Shown one piece after another: positions 32,510-41,841 of a stretch of DNA of 48,096 nucleotides. The notes under the pieces were generated by a model, which was given only the letters and a program-made list of their open reading frames with translations, had not been told where the DNA came from and did not search any database. Origin of the DNA: Candidatus Aenigmatarchaeota archaeon. GTDB taxonomy: Archaea; Aenigmatarchaeota; Aenigmatarchaeia; QMZS01. The position numbers were made by a program, and so were the translations under genes. Location of the stretch: the NCBI GenBank assembly GCA_023134135.1, contig JAGLVB010000011.1, positions 1 to 48,096 on the forward strand. Reading direction: 5' to 3'. Within the stretch, counting starts at the first letter, position 1; the number at the start of each line of letters is the position of its first letter.

Positions 32510-35500
32510 ATGAGTCAGATACTTAGTAATCTATTTAAAACTTTTCTCTTATTTACAGGGATTCTATTCTTAAGTTCTCCCATATTTGCAATTAATTTAA
32601 CCTCATGTTCGACCCTCGGAGACACAAATACAGAATATAATCTAACAGGCGATATTATAGATATGAGTTCTGAAATATGCCTGAAAGTTACTGCAACAAG
32701 AATAACAATTAATTGTCAGGGGCATACAATATCAGGGAACGGAACAACGGGTATTTATTCAAACAAATACAACACCATTATAAAAAACTGTATTTTAGAA
32801 GGATGGGATAAAGGAATTCATTATGAAGGTTCTAATAATGGGAAGATAGAAAATACAACAATATCCTCCTGCGGAGAAACAGGAATCCATTTCTCAGTAT
32901 CTTCAGACAATATTTTTAAAAATAACATATTAGATAATAATTATTGTGGGATAAAAATGGGATATTCATCAAATAACAGAATTTATAACAATTTATTCAA
33001 CAATACAAATAATATAGAATTTTACGGGACAGGCTCAAACAATTTTTGGAATACAACAAAACAAAAAGGCGCCCGAATCTATTCTGATGGAAATTATATA
33101 GGCGGGAACTACTGGGCAACTTCAGGTAAAACAGGTTACTCAGAAATATGCACTGACAGCAATACAGATGGATTTTGCGATGAAGAATATGCAATCACAG
33201 AAGATGAAAATAATGTGGATTATATTCCACTAAGCAATAAATATGCTCCGGATTTAATCCCGCCGGAACTTGAAATAATTTCACCATCTGACAACCAAAT
33301 TTTCCATACCTTCAATTTGGAAATTACCATTAATGTTCAGGATCCAACTTTGCATTACACAAATATTTCTATAGGAAAAAACAGTCTGATAGAAAATTAT
33401 ACTATTACTTCTGATAGCGGGATAGTTACAGTTAATTTAAGTGTTTCTGTTGGAGGATATTATAATATTACCGCTATTGCTTATGATTTGAGCGATAATT
33501 CAAATTCAACAACAGTATTCCAAATCTTAACTCCAATTAAAGTTACTGAATGTTCCAATCTGGATATATCTGGAGGAAAATATTACCTTACCAAAGATAT
33601 AACCAACACAGAAACAGCAAGTTGTATAAATATACAAATTGATAATGTAACTTTTGACTGTATGGGACACACCATCTACAGTTCCGGGGGAGTTTATACC
33701 ACAGGAGTTTATTTAAATAATATTGATAATACAAATATAAAAAATTGCTTAATCAACGGTTGGGATTACGGTCTTTTGCTGGAGTCTTCTTCAAAAAGCA
33801 CAATTACAAATTCAACATTTTTCAATAATGTTTTAGGTATGTTTTTCAGCGCATCATCAGATAATAATATTTACAACAATAGGTTCAAGAACATAAACAA
33901 CATAGAATTTTACGGGACAATCTTATTTAATTCGTGGAATACAACAAAACAAGAAGGGATCAGGATTTATTCTACTGGGAGCTGCATAGGCGGGAATTAC
34001 TGGGCAAACCTAACCGGACAGGGATATTCAGATTATTGCAAGGATTCTGATATGGATGGATTTTGCGATGAAGAATATGCAATCACAGAAGATGAAAATA
34101 ATGTGGATTATCTTCCACTAAGCAATAAATATGTTCCTGATTTAGAAGCTCCAAACACAACAATAATTGGAATAGAAGATACAGGAGATTCTTATAATTT
34201 CGAAGACTGGACAAATGCGGATTATGTAGAAATAAATTTAAGTTGTTCTGATTTGCGTTTGGGCTGCAACAAGACTTTTTATTGTATTGATTTAAATAAT
34301 ACCTGTACGCCGGATTTAATATATTCAGAATCTATTTTTGTAGACTCTGAAGGAACAAGTTATATAAGATATTACAGCGTGGATAATGCAGAGAATGAAG
34401 AATTATTAATAACAAAAACAATTAACCTATTATCCAGCGATTATAAAGTATTAATAAATTACCCCTTAAGCAATTCTTATTTAAACAACTACAATATTAC
34501 CGCAAGCATAAGTGTGCTGGATAATAAAACCTTGGATTATGTTGTTATAATTTTAAGCAATTCAACAGACATAATAGAAAATATTACTACCACCAAAAAC
34601 GGAACTTTCACAGTAAATTTATCTGTTTATGAAGATGGAATTTATAGTATTTCCGCAACTTTTTATGATAAAAATGGATTCAAAAACGAGCATGTTTCAG
34701 AAAACCTTGTAATGGATACAGTTCCTCCAGTTATAACTTCTTTTGAAATAATAGAAGAATATGATTTTGGAAGCAGTTTTATTCCTCTCTGTATGGCAAA
34801 TGATAATCTAAAAGGTTCTTTTAATGGATTTGTCGCAGGATGGAATCCATTGACCTCTGGCGAACAAACAACAACTTGCACTGCAACAGATGATGCGGGC
34901 AATTATGCAATAGAATCCAGAAATTATACAATAATAGCTCTTATATGCGAAGATAATCAAAAAAGATGCATGGGAAAACAATCTCAGGAGTGTATTAGCA
35001 ATGCCTGGATTACAAGTGAAACCTGCGATTATTCCTGCAGTCCCATTACATTCAACTGCGTGCCAAAACCTCCTGACTGCGAAGGAGAAGAAAAAAGATG
35101 CAGCGGGAATGACCTGCAAATATGCGCCAACAATTCCTGGAAAACATCTAAAATCTGCGACCTTGGGTGCAACAATACTTTATTGGATTGCAACAGTTCA
35201 AAAAACCCAGTGGATATGTCCTTAATAATTATGCTGGTTGTTGCGCTTGTTTTTGTAATTGGCGGAGCGGCTCTAGTTATGTATTTTAAATCAACAAGAG
35301 AACCTGATACTGATGATTTAACCAAAAAATTTGAAGGAATTAAAAACAAAATAAAAGAATTAAAAATACAAGGAATTAATACAGCTCGTTCAGAAAAAGA
35401 AATGGGTCTTGCAAAACAGGACGCAAATATGGGTTTAAGTGAAATGGCAAAAACAAGACTGGAAGCAATTGGAAAAAGACTGGAAAAGGCAAAGCAAAAT

Positions 35501-35551
35501 GTTGGAAAACCCGCACCTCAAGATAAACCCCCAGAACCTCCCAGTAAATAA
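32510..35551 (+). CDS. large surface protein with two beta-helix (NosD/PbH1-type) modules
   Basis: The 1013 residues begin with a signal peptide (about 1-28). Two similar modules (about 30-245 and 345-545) of short repeats of the form NN-x-I-Y-NN fold as a right-handed beta-helix. Each module ends in the same block (FCDEEYAITEDENNVDY). Immunoglobulin-like segments lie between and after them. Two Cys-rich repeats follow near 810-895, then a membrane helix (about 905-927) and a cytosolic Lys/Glu helix tail. The protein is anchored and mostly outside the cell, suited to binding sugars or host surfaces; that role is inferred. Many Asn-x-Thr/Ser sites suggest glycosylation. Confidence 0.85.
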   Translation: MSQILSNLFKTFLLFTGILFLSSPIFAINLTSCSTLGDTNTEYNLTGDIIDMSSEICLKVTATRITINCQGHTISGNGTTGIYSNKYNTIIKNCILEGWDKGIHYEGSNNGKIENTTISSCGETGIHFSVSSDNIFKNNILDNNYCGIKMGYSSNNRIYNNLFNNTNNIEFYGTGSNNFWNTTKQKGARIYSDGNYIGGNYWATSGKTGYSEICTDSNTDGFCDEEYAITEDENNVDYIPLSNKYAPDLIPPELEIISPSDNQIFHTFNLEITINVQDPTLHYTNISIGKNSLIENYTITSDSGIVTVNLSVSVGGYYNITAIAYDLSDNSNSTTVFQILTPIKVTECSNLDISGGKYYLTKDITNTETASCINIQIDNVTFDCMGHTIYSSGGVYTTGVYLNNIDNTNIKNCLINGWDYGLLLESSSKSTITNSTFFNNVLGMFFSASSDNNIYNNRFKNINNIEFYGTILFNSWNTTKQEGIRIYSTGSCIGGNYWANLTGQGYSDYCKDSDMDGFCDEEYAITEDENNVDYLPLSNKYVPDLEAPNTTIIGIEDTGDSYNFEDWTNADYVEINLSCSDLRLGCNKTFYCIDLNNTCTPDLIYSESIFVDSEGTSYIRYYSVDNAENEELLITKTINLLSSDYKVLINYPLSNSYLNNYNITASISVLDNKTLDYVVIILSNSTDIIENITTTKNGTFTVNLSVYEDGIYSISATFYDKNGFKNEHVSENLVMDTVPPVITSFEIIEEYDFGSSFIPLCMANDNLKGSFNGFVAGWNPLTSGEQTTTCTATDDAGNYAIESRNYTIIALICEDNQKRCMGKQSQECISNAWITSETCDYSCSPITFNCVPKPPDCEGEEKRCSGNDLQICANNSWKTSKICDLGCNNTLLDCNSSKNPVDMSLIIMLVVALVFVIGGAALVMYFKSTREPDTDDLTKKFEGIKNKIKELKIQGINTARSEKEMGLAKQDANMGLSEMAKTRLEAIGKRLEKAKQNVGKPAPQDKPPEPPSK
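33167..33245 (+). repeat. 79-bp direct repeat within surface-protein gene, copy 1
   Basis: The first copy encodes DGFCDEEYAITEDENNVDYI. It differs from the second copy at 34055-34133 by one base (A versus C at an Ile/Leu codon), while the sequences either side have diverged much more. Confidence 0.85.
34055..34133 (+). repeat. 79-bp direct repeat within surface-protein gene, copy 2
   Basis: The second copy of the module-end block lies 888 bases after the first. The near-perfect DNA identity suggests recent gene conversion or unequal exchange rather than selection on protein alone. Confidence 0.85.
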
Positions 35552-35579
35552 TTAGTTATAATTTATGAAATTATTATAG

Positions 35580-35598
35580 CTTATTTGGGCTAAATAAG
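35580..35598 (+). other. small hairpin between surface-protein gene and next ORF
   Basis: CTTATTT (35580-35586) and AAATAAG (35592-35598) form a perfect 7-bp stem with a five-base loop. It may mark the end of the preceding transcript, but there is no strong T run after it. Confidence 0.3.
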
Positions 35599-35620
35599 GT
35601 GATTTTACGGGAATTTGAAC

Positions 35621-35629
35621 TATAAATAG
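35621..35629 (+). promoter_or_regulatory. TATA box for leaderless gene at 35649
   Basis: TATAAATAG is centred about 24 bases before the ATG at 35649. That is the distance expected between an archaeal TATA box and the transcription start, so the mRNA would be leaderless. Confidence 0.5.
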
Positions 35630-35648
35630 TTATAATCATTACTCATTA

Positions 35649-35936
35649 ATGGGAGTAGATTATGAAAAGTTAGGTAAAGAACAAATAGAATATACTCTAA
35701 AAAATGTCAAGGTAGGCTTTAAAGATGCACCAAGTTTTTTAATTAACGGTATAGTTGGAGGAAATCTGATAGGTTATGGACTAGAAGAAAACAATATTTA
35801 TGCAATAGGGGCTGGTGGTGCTTTAGTTTATGTTATGATAAAAGAAATTTATTATAACCATAAAAAAGACAAATCTGTTGAAAAATTAGAAAGATACTTT
35901 CAGGAAGCAGGGATTTTAGATAAACCCAAAGAATAA
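35649..35936 (+). CDS. small hypothetical protein with membrane-like hairpin
   Basis: The 95 residues consist of a charged N-terminal helix, a Gly/Ala-rich weakly hydrophobic middle (FLINGIVGGNLIGYG and IYAIGAGGALVYVMI) and a charged C-terminal helix. The middle could form two short membrane helices. There is no family assignment. It has its own TATA box and is convergent with thrS, whose stop lies three bases away. Confidence 0.55.
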   Translation: MGVDYEKLGKEQIEYTLKNVKVGFKDAPSFLINGIVGGNLIGYGLEENNIYAIGAGGALVYVMIKEIYYNHKKDKSVEKLERYFQEAGILDKPKE

Positions 35937-35938
35937 AT

Positions 35939-37816
35939 TTATCCAACAAAAGTTATCTGCTTTGAAACTTCTCTCTGAATTGGCAATGGTCTGAAAGGCA
36001 TCTCTTTTGTTTCTTCTTTAATATAATCAACCAATGCATCATATTCCATTTTCTTAACTTCTCCGGATTCCCTGAATCTTACTGGTAAATCACCACTTCT
36101 TTCTTTGTCCCCGAGAACAATACTCATAGGCACCCAGTCAACTTCCGCATCTCTTATTTTTTTCTGAACACTTTCTGTCCGGTCATCCACTTCAACCCGG
36201 ATATTTTCCTTCTCTAATTTATCCGCAAGTTCATTTGCAAAATCAATATACTGGTCAGAAACAGGACACAATCTTACCTGCGAGGGGGAAAGCCATAAAG
36301 GAAGTATTGGATTTATTCCCTTTTCTTTCTGCGTTATAACGCAATTTTCAAGCAGACTTGCAAGAGTTCTTTCTATACTTCCAAATGAAGAAGCATGAAG
36401 AATTACAGGGCAGTTTTTTTTGGTTCCATCTTCATCTATGTAGCCTATTCCAAATCTTTCCCCGTCTTTAACATCCCACTGCACTGTTGAAACCTGTATA
36501 TTTGCGCCCTGCTCTGAAATTGTCTGGTATTCGTTTTTAATCGCATAATAATGGCTCATTTCCGGCATCAATTTGAAAAATGCGGGAACCTTCATTTTCT
36601 TGTTTATGTCAATCAACCATTCCTTGTTTTCTTCATAAAAATCAATTGTGCCTTCCCATCCAAGCACCCATCTACCATTTGCAATAGTATCATCCATAAG
36701 ACCCGCAAATTTCTCGCACAGGTAAATAAATTCCTTCTTTGCTTCTTCAATAGAAGAACATGCTGCGTGCATATCAGTCATCAGGAAATTTCTTACTCTC
36801 TGCAATCCTGAAAGTTCGCCTTTTTGTTCCCTGCGAAAACAGGTTGCTTCTTCATACACTTTTAACGGCGCCTGTTTATAACTAAAATTGATTTTTTGCA
36901 TGAACGGAAATCCAAGAGGATCAGATGCATATCTTAACAGGAATTTGTCTTTTCCTCCTATCACCCAATAATCTCGTTCATGGAATTCATTCATTAACTG
37001 ACCAACCTCATTGTGGTCGCTTCTTATCAACAAAGGATTTTTCATTTTAACTGCGCCCCATTCTCTCGCAAGTTTGTAAGCGTAATCCAAAATTAAATCC
37101 TGAATTAAGCAGCCTTTTGGATACCATTTAAAATGTCCGGAATCAGAAACATCGCAGTAATCAACAAGTTCGAGTCTTCTCATCAATTCAATGTGTTTTG
37201 GCTCGCCTTTCTTTTCTTTCCCTTCAAGTTCGTTTTTTACAAACTGCCGGAGTATTTTTATTTTTTTGTCCTCGGATTTAAAAATTTCGCAGTCCTTCCA
37301 GTTTTTTTCTGTGATTTCATAGGTTTTTCCATTCCCATCTGCGAGAACAAATCTTGTAAATTCGCTCCCTTTCTTTTCCTTTTTCTCAACCTCTTTTTCG
37401 CTTGTTACAACCCTGCTCAGTTCTGCCAAGGGATGTCCTTTGCATTCAATCCCAAAACTTTTGTAATAACCAAAAGGAGCTTTGTAAAATTCAAATTCTT
37501 TCTTTAATTTTTCCCCGAGTTTCTTTTCAATTTCAAGAGCTGTTTCTTTTGAGGCTGGTTTGCTCCCGAATAATAGATGAACATAAGGATAAAGAACAAT
37601 TGTTTTCTCATTTACCTGCTCAGCAACTTTTTTTATCTCCTGGAAAGAATTTTCAGCAATTTTCTCAACATTTGCATCCGCTTCCTCAGCAGTCCAGAAA
37701 ACCACCAAACATTGCCCGATTTTCCCTTCTTTTTCTCCTAAAATCTCAATGTCTTTTAATGCCTTTTTTGTGGCTTTATATTCAAGCTTATTTGAGTGAA
37801 TTAATAAGAGTCTCAT
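35939..37816 (-). CDS. thrS: threonyl-tRNA synthetase, archaeal type
   Basis: ThrRS charges tRNA-Thr. The first 140 residues are the archaeal D-aminoacyl-tRNA deacylase-like editing domain (MRLLLIHSNKLEYKATKKAL), distinct from the bacterial editing domain. The class II catalytic core shows motif 2 as RREQKGELSGLQRVRNF and the zinc-site context TDMHAACS. A C-terminal anticodon-binding domain of about 100 residues contains LCPVSDQYIDFANELADKLE. The 625 residues are full length. It is a single gene on the minus strand. Confidence 0.96.
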   Translation of the reverse strand: MRLLLIHSNKLEYKATKKALKDIEILGEKEGKIGQCLVVFWTAEEADANVEKIAENSFQEIKKVAEQVNEKTIVLYPYVHLLFGSKPASKETALEIEKKLGEKLKKEFEFYKAPFGYYKSFGIECKGHPLAELSRVVTSEKEVEKKEKKGSEFTRFVLADGNGKTYEITEKNWKDCEIFKSEDKKIKILRQFVKNELEGKEKKGEPKHIELMRRLELVDYCDVSDSGHFKWYPKGCLIQDLILDYAYKLAREWGAVKMKNPLLIRSDHNEVGQLMNEFHERDYWVIGGKDKFLLRYASDPLGFPFMQKINFSYKQAPLKVYEEATCFRREQKGELSGLQRVRNFLMTDMHAACSSIEEAKKEFIYLCEKFAGLMDDTIANGRWVLGWEGTIDFYEENKEWLIDINKKMKVPAFFKLMPEMSHYYAIKNEYQTISEQGANIQVSTVQWDVKDGERFGIGYIDEDGTKKNCPVILHASSFGSIERTLASLLENCVITQKEKGINPILPLWLSPSQVRLCPVSDQYIDFANELADKLEKENIRVEVDDRTESVQKKIRDAEVDWVPMSIVLGDKERSGDLPVRFRESGEVKKMEYDALVDYIKEETKEMPFRPLPIQREVSKQITFVG

Positions 37817-37857
37817 AAATCAATTTAAAAAAGATAATTAAATTAGTAATAATTGTG

Positions 37858-38502
37858 TTAAGGTCTTGTATTTATTTGACACCCGGCACCAGAACTGGGT
37901 CCACACCCGTCAACAGTGCAGGTACCAGACAAACATTCATGGTACTTTTCACAAGATGCATCCTCTGGCTTGCCTGCACTACATACCCATACTTCATTAC
38001 AACAATCAGTTTTACATTCATAACTCTTACTGCATCCGACACCATCATTTTTTAAAGGAGAACAAGTAGTACTATCGCTACAATAACAATTACCACTGCA
38101 AAGAGAACCTGTATCTGTTGCAAAACAATAACCTGAAGCATCAGCTCCAGTAGGACAGGTTGTTACTCCACCTGTGTCGCCCACCTCACCAAAAGGGAAG
38201 ACTTCCCTGCATTTTTCCCTACAACCCTCATCATCCATGCTTGAATCCATATAATGCAACCTGCAGACCGTCAACAAACTATCTTCTTTGCCATCATTAG
38301 TTATATCACCAAGCATAATAGTTGAAGGTAACCTGCCTTCTTCAATATAAACCCTGCAACCCCTGTTAAAGGCATCCTGGTTAGTGACTAAACTCATATC
38401 TGTACCCTTGATAACCATATAGACTATCAAAACAAGAACTAAAATAGCAACAACAAGTATAATAACTGTATTCACAGGCAACTCAATTCCTTTCAACTTC
38501 AT
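37858..38502 (-). CDS. cysteine-rich pilin-like exported protein
   Basis: The N-terminus MKLKGIELPVNTVIILVVAI has the basic KG|I prepilin site followed by a membrane helix, as in archaeal class III signal peptides. The 170-residue exterior has more than twenty cysteines in clusters such as CSGNCYCSDSTTC and CKTDCCNEVWVC, suggesting a disulphide-rich or metal-binding tip domain. It is divergent from two shorter pilin-like genes with the same N-terminal pattern, forming a small pilin cluster. The domain family is not recognised. Confidence 0.7.
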   Translation of the reverse strand: MKLKGIELPVNTVIILVVAILVLVLIVYMVIKGTDMSLVTNQDAFNRGCRVYIEEGRLPSTIMLGDITNDGKEDSLLTVCRLHYMDSSMDDEGCREKCREVFPFGEVGDTGGVTTCPTGADASGYCFATDTGSLCSGNCYCSDSTTCSPLKNDGVGCSKSYECKTDCCNEVWVCSAGKPEDASCEKYHECLSGTCTVDGCGPSSGAGCQINTRP

Positions 38503-38530
38503 AATAAATAGTTAGATATAATATATAATT

Positions 38531-38833
38531 ATGGACCGCAAATTAAAAGGCATGTCGCTTCCAATAGAAACTATTGTGGTTATTGTTGTTTGTATCCTAA
38601 TTCTTGTAATTGTAATCTTATTTTTTGGCGGGGGTTTTAATCGTCCTGCCGGCGAGATAACTCTTGAGGGACAACTAAGAACAGAATGTAATGAATGGGG
38701 AAGGGATTCTGGTTATCAACATAATGCTGCTACTTACATGGTACCCGAGGCCTATCCTGCTTTGCATTTGAAATATGGTGAAGATGAAGCCGGAGCTACA
38801 GCCGCAAAAAGATTCTGCATTGGGCATGAATGA
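38531..38833 (+). CDS. small pilin-like protein
   Basis: The class III signal peptide MDRKLKGMSLPIETIVVIVV (cut expected after KG) is followed by about 65 exterior residues with two cysteines, one in TECNEWG and one at the end (FCIGHE). It is closely related to the disrupted gene that follows: both share LEGxLRxEC and the end KRFC/KKFC plus GxE. Divergent transcription from the Cys-rich pilin-like gene occurs across a 28-base spacer. Confidence 0.7.
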   Translation: MDRKLKGMSLPIETIVVIVVCILILVIVILFFGGGFNRPAGEITLEGQLRTECNEWGRDSGYQHNAATYMVPEAYPALHLKYGEDEAGATAAKRFCIGHE

Positions 38834-38838
38834 TAAAT

Positions 38839-39131
38839 ATGAAATTAAAAGGTATTTCATTATCAATAGAAACAATTATATAATTACTGTATATCTTCTG
38901 GTGCTTATAACAACTATCTTATTTTGGACAGAAGGATTTAATCCTCCGGCAAAAGATATAATTCTTGAAGGGAAATTGAGGAATGAATGTTTTGAATGGA
39001 ATATTATATCTGTTTACGAATATGACCTCAACAATTATGCAAATAATGATTATCCTGAATTACAAAAAAGATATCCCAAAACAGAAGAAGGTGTAAAAAT
39101 GGCTAAGAAATTTTGTGTTGGTTTAGAATAA
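38839..39131 (+). pseudogene. frameshifted copy of the small pilin-like gene
   Basis: From ATG at 38839 the frame reads MKLKGISLSIETII and then stops at TAA (38881). The homology to the upstream gene continues in another frame from about 38880: TVYLLVLITT, then GFNPPAKDIILEGKL, and the matching end KKFCVGLE. One base appears lost within AATTATATAATTA, inside the membrane-helix codons. Options are a true pseudogene, phase variation at a weak repeat, or a sequencing or assembly error. An ORF opening farther upstream in the second frame (38775) lacks the signal peptide and is unlikely to be the native start. Confidence 0.7.
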
Positions 39132-39134
39132 TTT

Positions 39135-39848
39135 TTATCTTACCTTAGGTTTGATTTTCCCCAACTCAGTTTCATAATCCAGATATCTTGAAGCAATTTT
39201 TTTGAGACCTTCCCGCGAATGAATATCTGAAATTCCCTGAAATAATAATTCAGCTCCTTCCAAAATTGAATTTATATTTGGATTGGAAGTTATATAATCA
39301 GGCAACTCTTTTTTAGGAATAATCTCCGCTTCTTCAATTGTCTGGTCTATTTTCTCAATAAGAGATTCCATTTGTTGTTCTCTTTCTTCAGGGGTTTTTG
39401 ATGGCATATAATGCGAAATAAATTCATTGCACTGATAAGCCGGGAAAAAATGCATGCCTTTTAAATCATCTTCTGAAGAACCATAAGGGGTTCTCGCATC
39501 AGTTCTAAAACCAATTGTGCATTTATCCATATCTTTTGCGCGAGTTAACTCAACAACAGCCCCTTCATCAAGAGGTTCATCCAACCTCGCCAATACCACA
39601 TCGCTATCCGGCACAAGAACACCCATATCAAGAAAATAAATAACATTTTGCACCGCAGGACCAACCTGATCAGGATTGAGATAATCTGTAAGAGCTTTCT
39701 CCAGATTGCCAAATTCAAATCCATCTCTTTGAGGGAGATTTGTGGCATATCCTATTTTTTCCAATCTTTCCGCTATTTGAGAATTAAAATAAGTATCTGC
39801 GGCATTAAATAAAGGTGCTGCAATATAGATTGTGAGTTTTTCATCCAT
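39135..39848 (-). CDS. nucleoside 2-deoxyribosyltransferase-like protein
   Basis: The 237 residues match the nucleoside deoxyribosyltransferase fold: N-terminal IYIAAPLFNAADTYFN, the central DSDVVLARLDEPLDEGAVVEL with acidic catalytic candidates (the Glu following GAVV is in the nucleophile position), and IGFRTDARTPYG. Members exchange or hydrolyse bases on deoxynucleosides or nucleotides in salvage or nucleotide clean-up. The C-terminal 80 helical residues are longer than in the minimal enzyme. It is convergent with the disrupted pilin-like gene, with stops three bases apart. Confidence 0.8.
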   Translation of the reverse strand: MDEKLTIYIAAPLFNAADTYFNSQIAERLEKIGYATNLPQRDGFEFGNLEKALTDYLNPDQVGPAVQNVIYFLDMGVLVPDSDVVLARLDEPLDEGAVVELTRAKDMDKCTIGFRTDARTPYGSSEDDLKGMHFFPAYQCNEFISHYMPSKTPEEREQQMESLIEKIDQTIEEAEIIPKKELPDYITSNPNINSILEGAELLFQGISDIHSREGLKKIASRYLDYETELGKIKPKVR

Positions 39849-39936
39849 AATTGAAATCTAATTAAAAATAATCCTTTGACGCTGAAAGCTTAAATCAATA
39901 AAACATCCTTTTAATTATTTAATTTGTAAAAGGCTT

Positions 39937-40629
39937 ATGGGTAAGAGAATTGTTGCAAGAAGGAGAGGTAAGGGAAGTATGACTTACCGGGCTCAAAGAA
40001 AAGTAGAGTTAAAATTACCAAAAACAGAGGGAAATGCCAAAGTTACGGATATTCAGCACATATCAGGTTGCAACTCCCCTGTGGCTAATTTAGAATTTGA
40101 AGATGGCACAAGATGCCAGATTATTGCCCCAATCGGGACATATACCAATAAAATTATAGAAGTTTCAGAAAAAGCGGAAATTGTGGCTGGAAATATTACC
40201 CCAATATCCAAAATACCTGATGGAAGTTCAGTTTACTGCATAGAATCTGTTTATAAAGATGGTGGTAAATTTTGCAGATCTTCCGGTTCTTTCGCAATTA
40301 TAAAATCCCATGAAAAAGATTATTGTTTTGTTGAATTCCCATCAAAGAAAATGAAGAAATTAAGCGGAAATTGCAGGGCAATTATTGGCAAACCTTCTGG
40401 TTTCGCAAGAACAACAAAACCTTTCTTAAAAGCCGGAAATAAATGGAGATTTATGAAATCAAGAGGACATCACTTCCCAACAACTTCAGGAAGCAAGATG
40501 AATCCTGTTGATCATCCTTACGGAGGTAAAACACATCCGGGTAAATCAACATCTGTTGCGAGAAATGCACCACCAGGACAGAAAGTTGGTTCAATTGCTC
40601 CGAGAAGGACTGGTAAGAAAAAGAAGTAA
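39937..40629 (+). CDS. rpl2: 50S ribosomal protein uL2
   Basis: This large-subunit core protein is needed for peptidyl transferase activity. The 230-residue archaeal form starts MGKRIVARRRGKGSMTYRAQ and ends with the conserved peptidyl-transferase region NPVDHPYGGKTHPGKSTS and PRRTGKKKK. It stands apart from the S10 operon genes that normally surround it, which suggests a rearranged ribosomal gene order. An AT-rich ATPase gene follows after 20 bases. Confidence 0.96.
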   Translation: MGKRIVARRRGKGSMTYRAQRKVELKLPKTEGNAKVTDIQHISGCNSPVANLEFEDGTRCQIIAPIGTYTNKIIEVSEKAEIVAGNITPISKIPDGSSVYCIESVYKDGGKFCRSSGSFAIIKSHEKDYCFVEFPSKKMKKLSGNCRAIIGKPSGFARTTKPFLKAGNKWRFMKSRGHHFPTTSGSKMNPVDHPYGGKTHPGKSTSVARNAPPGQKVGSIAPRRTGKKKK

Positions 40630-40649
40630 TTTTAAATATATGCTATATT

Positions 40650-41840
40650 ATGTATATAAAAAAACTAGAACTAAATAATTTTAAAGGAATCTCTGAAATG
40701 GAAGTGAAACCAAAAAAAATAAATCTAATAGTTGGAAGAAACAATACTGGAAAAACAACACTAATAGAATCTATAAATTTGGCAAATAATATTCCTGAAA
40801 TAAACAGACACTATAAAGGATATTTGTCTAAATTAATAAATATTAATTCTGAAAAAGCAAGTATTACTATAGCCACAGAAGAAAATAAGAAAATAAAATT
40901 AGAATTTAAAAAGCCAAGTATTCAAAATGTTGGTATTGATTTTAAAAGAAAATTAATTAATGCTTTTAAAGAATATTTAACAAAAGTTGAAAAAAGAAAA
41001 TTAACCAAAGAATTAGAGAATTATTTGGAAAAGGTATTAAATAATATTTTAACACCTAAAATACTTTTAGATTTATCTCAAAATTGTATTTTTATTATAA
41101 TTAATGGAAAAAAGAAAATATATTATCCGGTTCATTTTTTAAGACAAAATGAATCAATAGAAAATGGAATTTCAGAAAACATAACTAATAAATTGAACAA
41201 AAAATTTAACTCGTATTTTGATTCTTTTATGCTACAGCTATTTATAGCCGAACAATACAAGCCTGACATTAAAACAAACAATAAATCTAAAAAAGTGATT
41301 TTTATAAAAAATCCAAAATCAGAAATAAATTTAAAGGGTGAAGAAGGAGAAACAACAAAAATTTATAAAATAGAAAATATTATTAAAGAATATAAATTAA
41401 TCAAGAATCTAAAAAGATTTAGTTTTGAATATTTGTCATTTGAAGATTCACCTGAAATTCCTTATGACTTTATGGGAGATGGATTTAAACAACTGGTTGG
41501 AATCTTATGGTGTTTAAGTGATGTCAAAGACAAGGTAGTATTAATAGAAGAACCAGAAACTAATATGCATCCTGGATACATTGGACAATTAATGAAATTT
41601 ATATTGGAACTTTCAGAAAAGATGAATATTCAGTTTTTTATAACTACCCACAATATAGATTCAATCGAATCTTTTTTTAATGAAGAAATTTTGTCAAAAA
41701 AAGAAAAAAAATATCTGGAAAAAGAATTTTCAATATTGAGACTGGAAAAAATAAAAAATCATATTATTCTTAATGAAATGTCTTATAAAAAAGCTAAAGA
41801 AGATAGAAAGGATCTTTTAATGGATTTAAGAGGAATATAA
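40650..41840 (+). CDS. AAA/ABC-type ATPase of OLD/AriA type
   Basis: The N-terminus MYIKKLELNNFKGISE is the RecF/SMC-like start. Walker A is GRNNTGKTT (residues 29-37). Walker B with the ABC-like acidic tail is VVLIEEPETNMHPG (about 296-309), followed by the His switch FFITTHN. The 396 residues fit OLD-family ATPases that lack their own nuclease domain. The next gene, one base later, encodes a TOPRIM protein, so together they form a split OLD or PARIS-like pair. The DNA is very AT-rich compared with uL2 before it and fibrillarin after it, consistent with an inserted defence unit. Confidence 0.85.
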   Translation: MYIKKLELNNFKGISEMEVKPKKINLIVGRNNTGKTTLIESINLANNIPEINRHYKGYLSKLININSEKASITIATEENKKIKLEFKKPSIQNVGIDFKRKLINAFKEYLTKVEKRKLTKELENYLEKVLNNILTPKILLDLSQNCIFIIINGKKKIYYPVHFLRQNESIENGISENITNKLNKKFNSYFDSFMLQLFIAEQYKPDIKTNNKSKKVIFIKNPKSEINLKGEEGETTKIYKIENIIKEYKLIKNLKRFSFEYLSFEDSPEIPYDFMGDGFKQLVGILWCLSDVKDKVVLIEEPETNMHPGYIGQLMKFILELSEKMNIQFFITTHNIDSIESFFNEEILSKKEKKYLEKEFSILRLEKIKNHIILNEMSYKKAKEDRKDLLMDLRGI

Positions 41841-41841
41841 A

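Noticed and set aside
38775-39131. 118-aa ORF as an intact gene
   Set aside because: Its first residues overlap the preceding pilin-like gene in another frame, and the homologous signal peptide lies in a different frame, so a frameshifted gene starting at 38839 explains it better.
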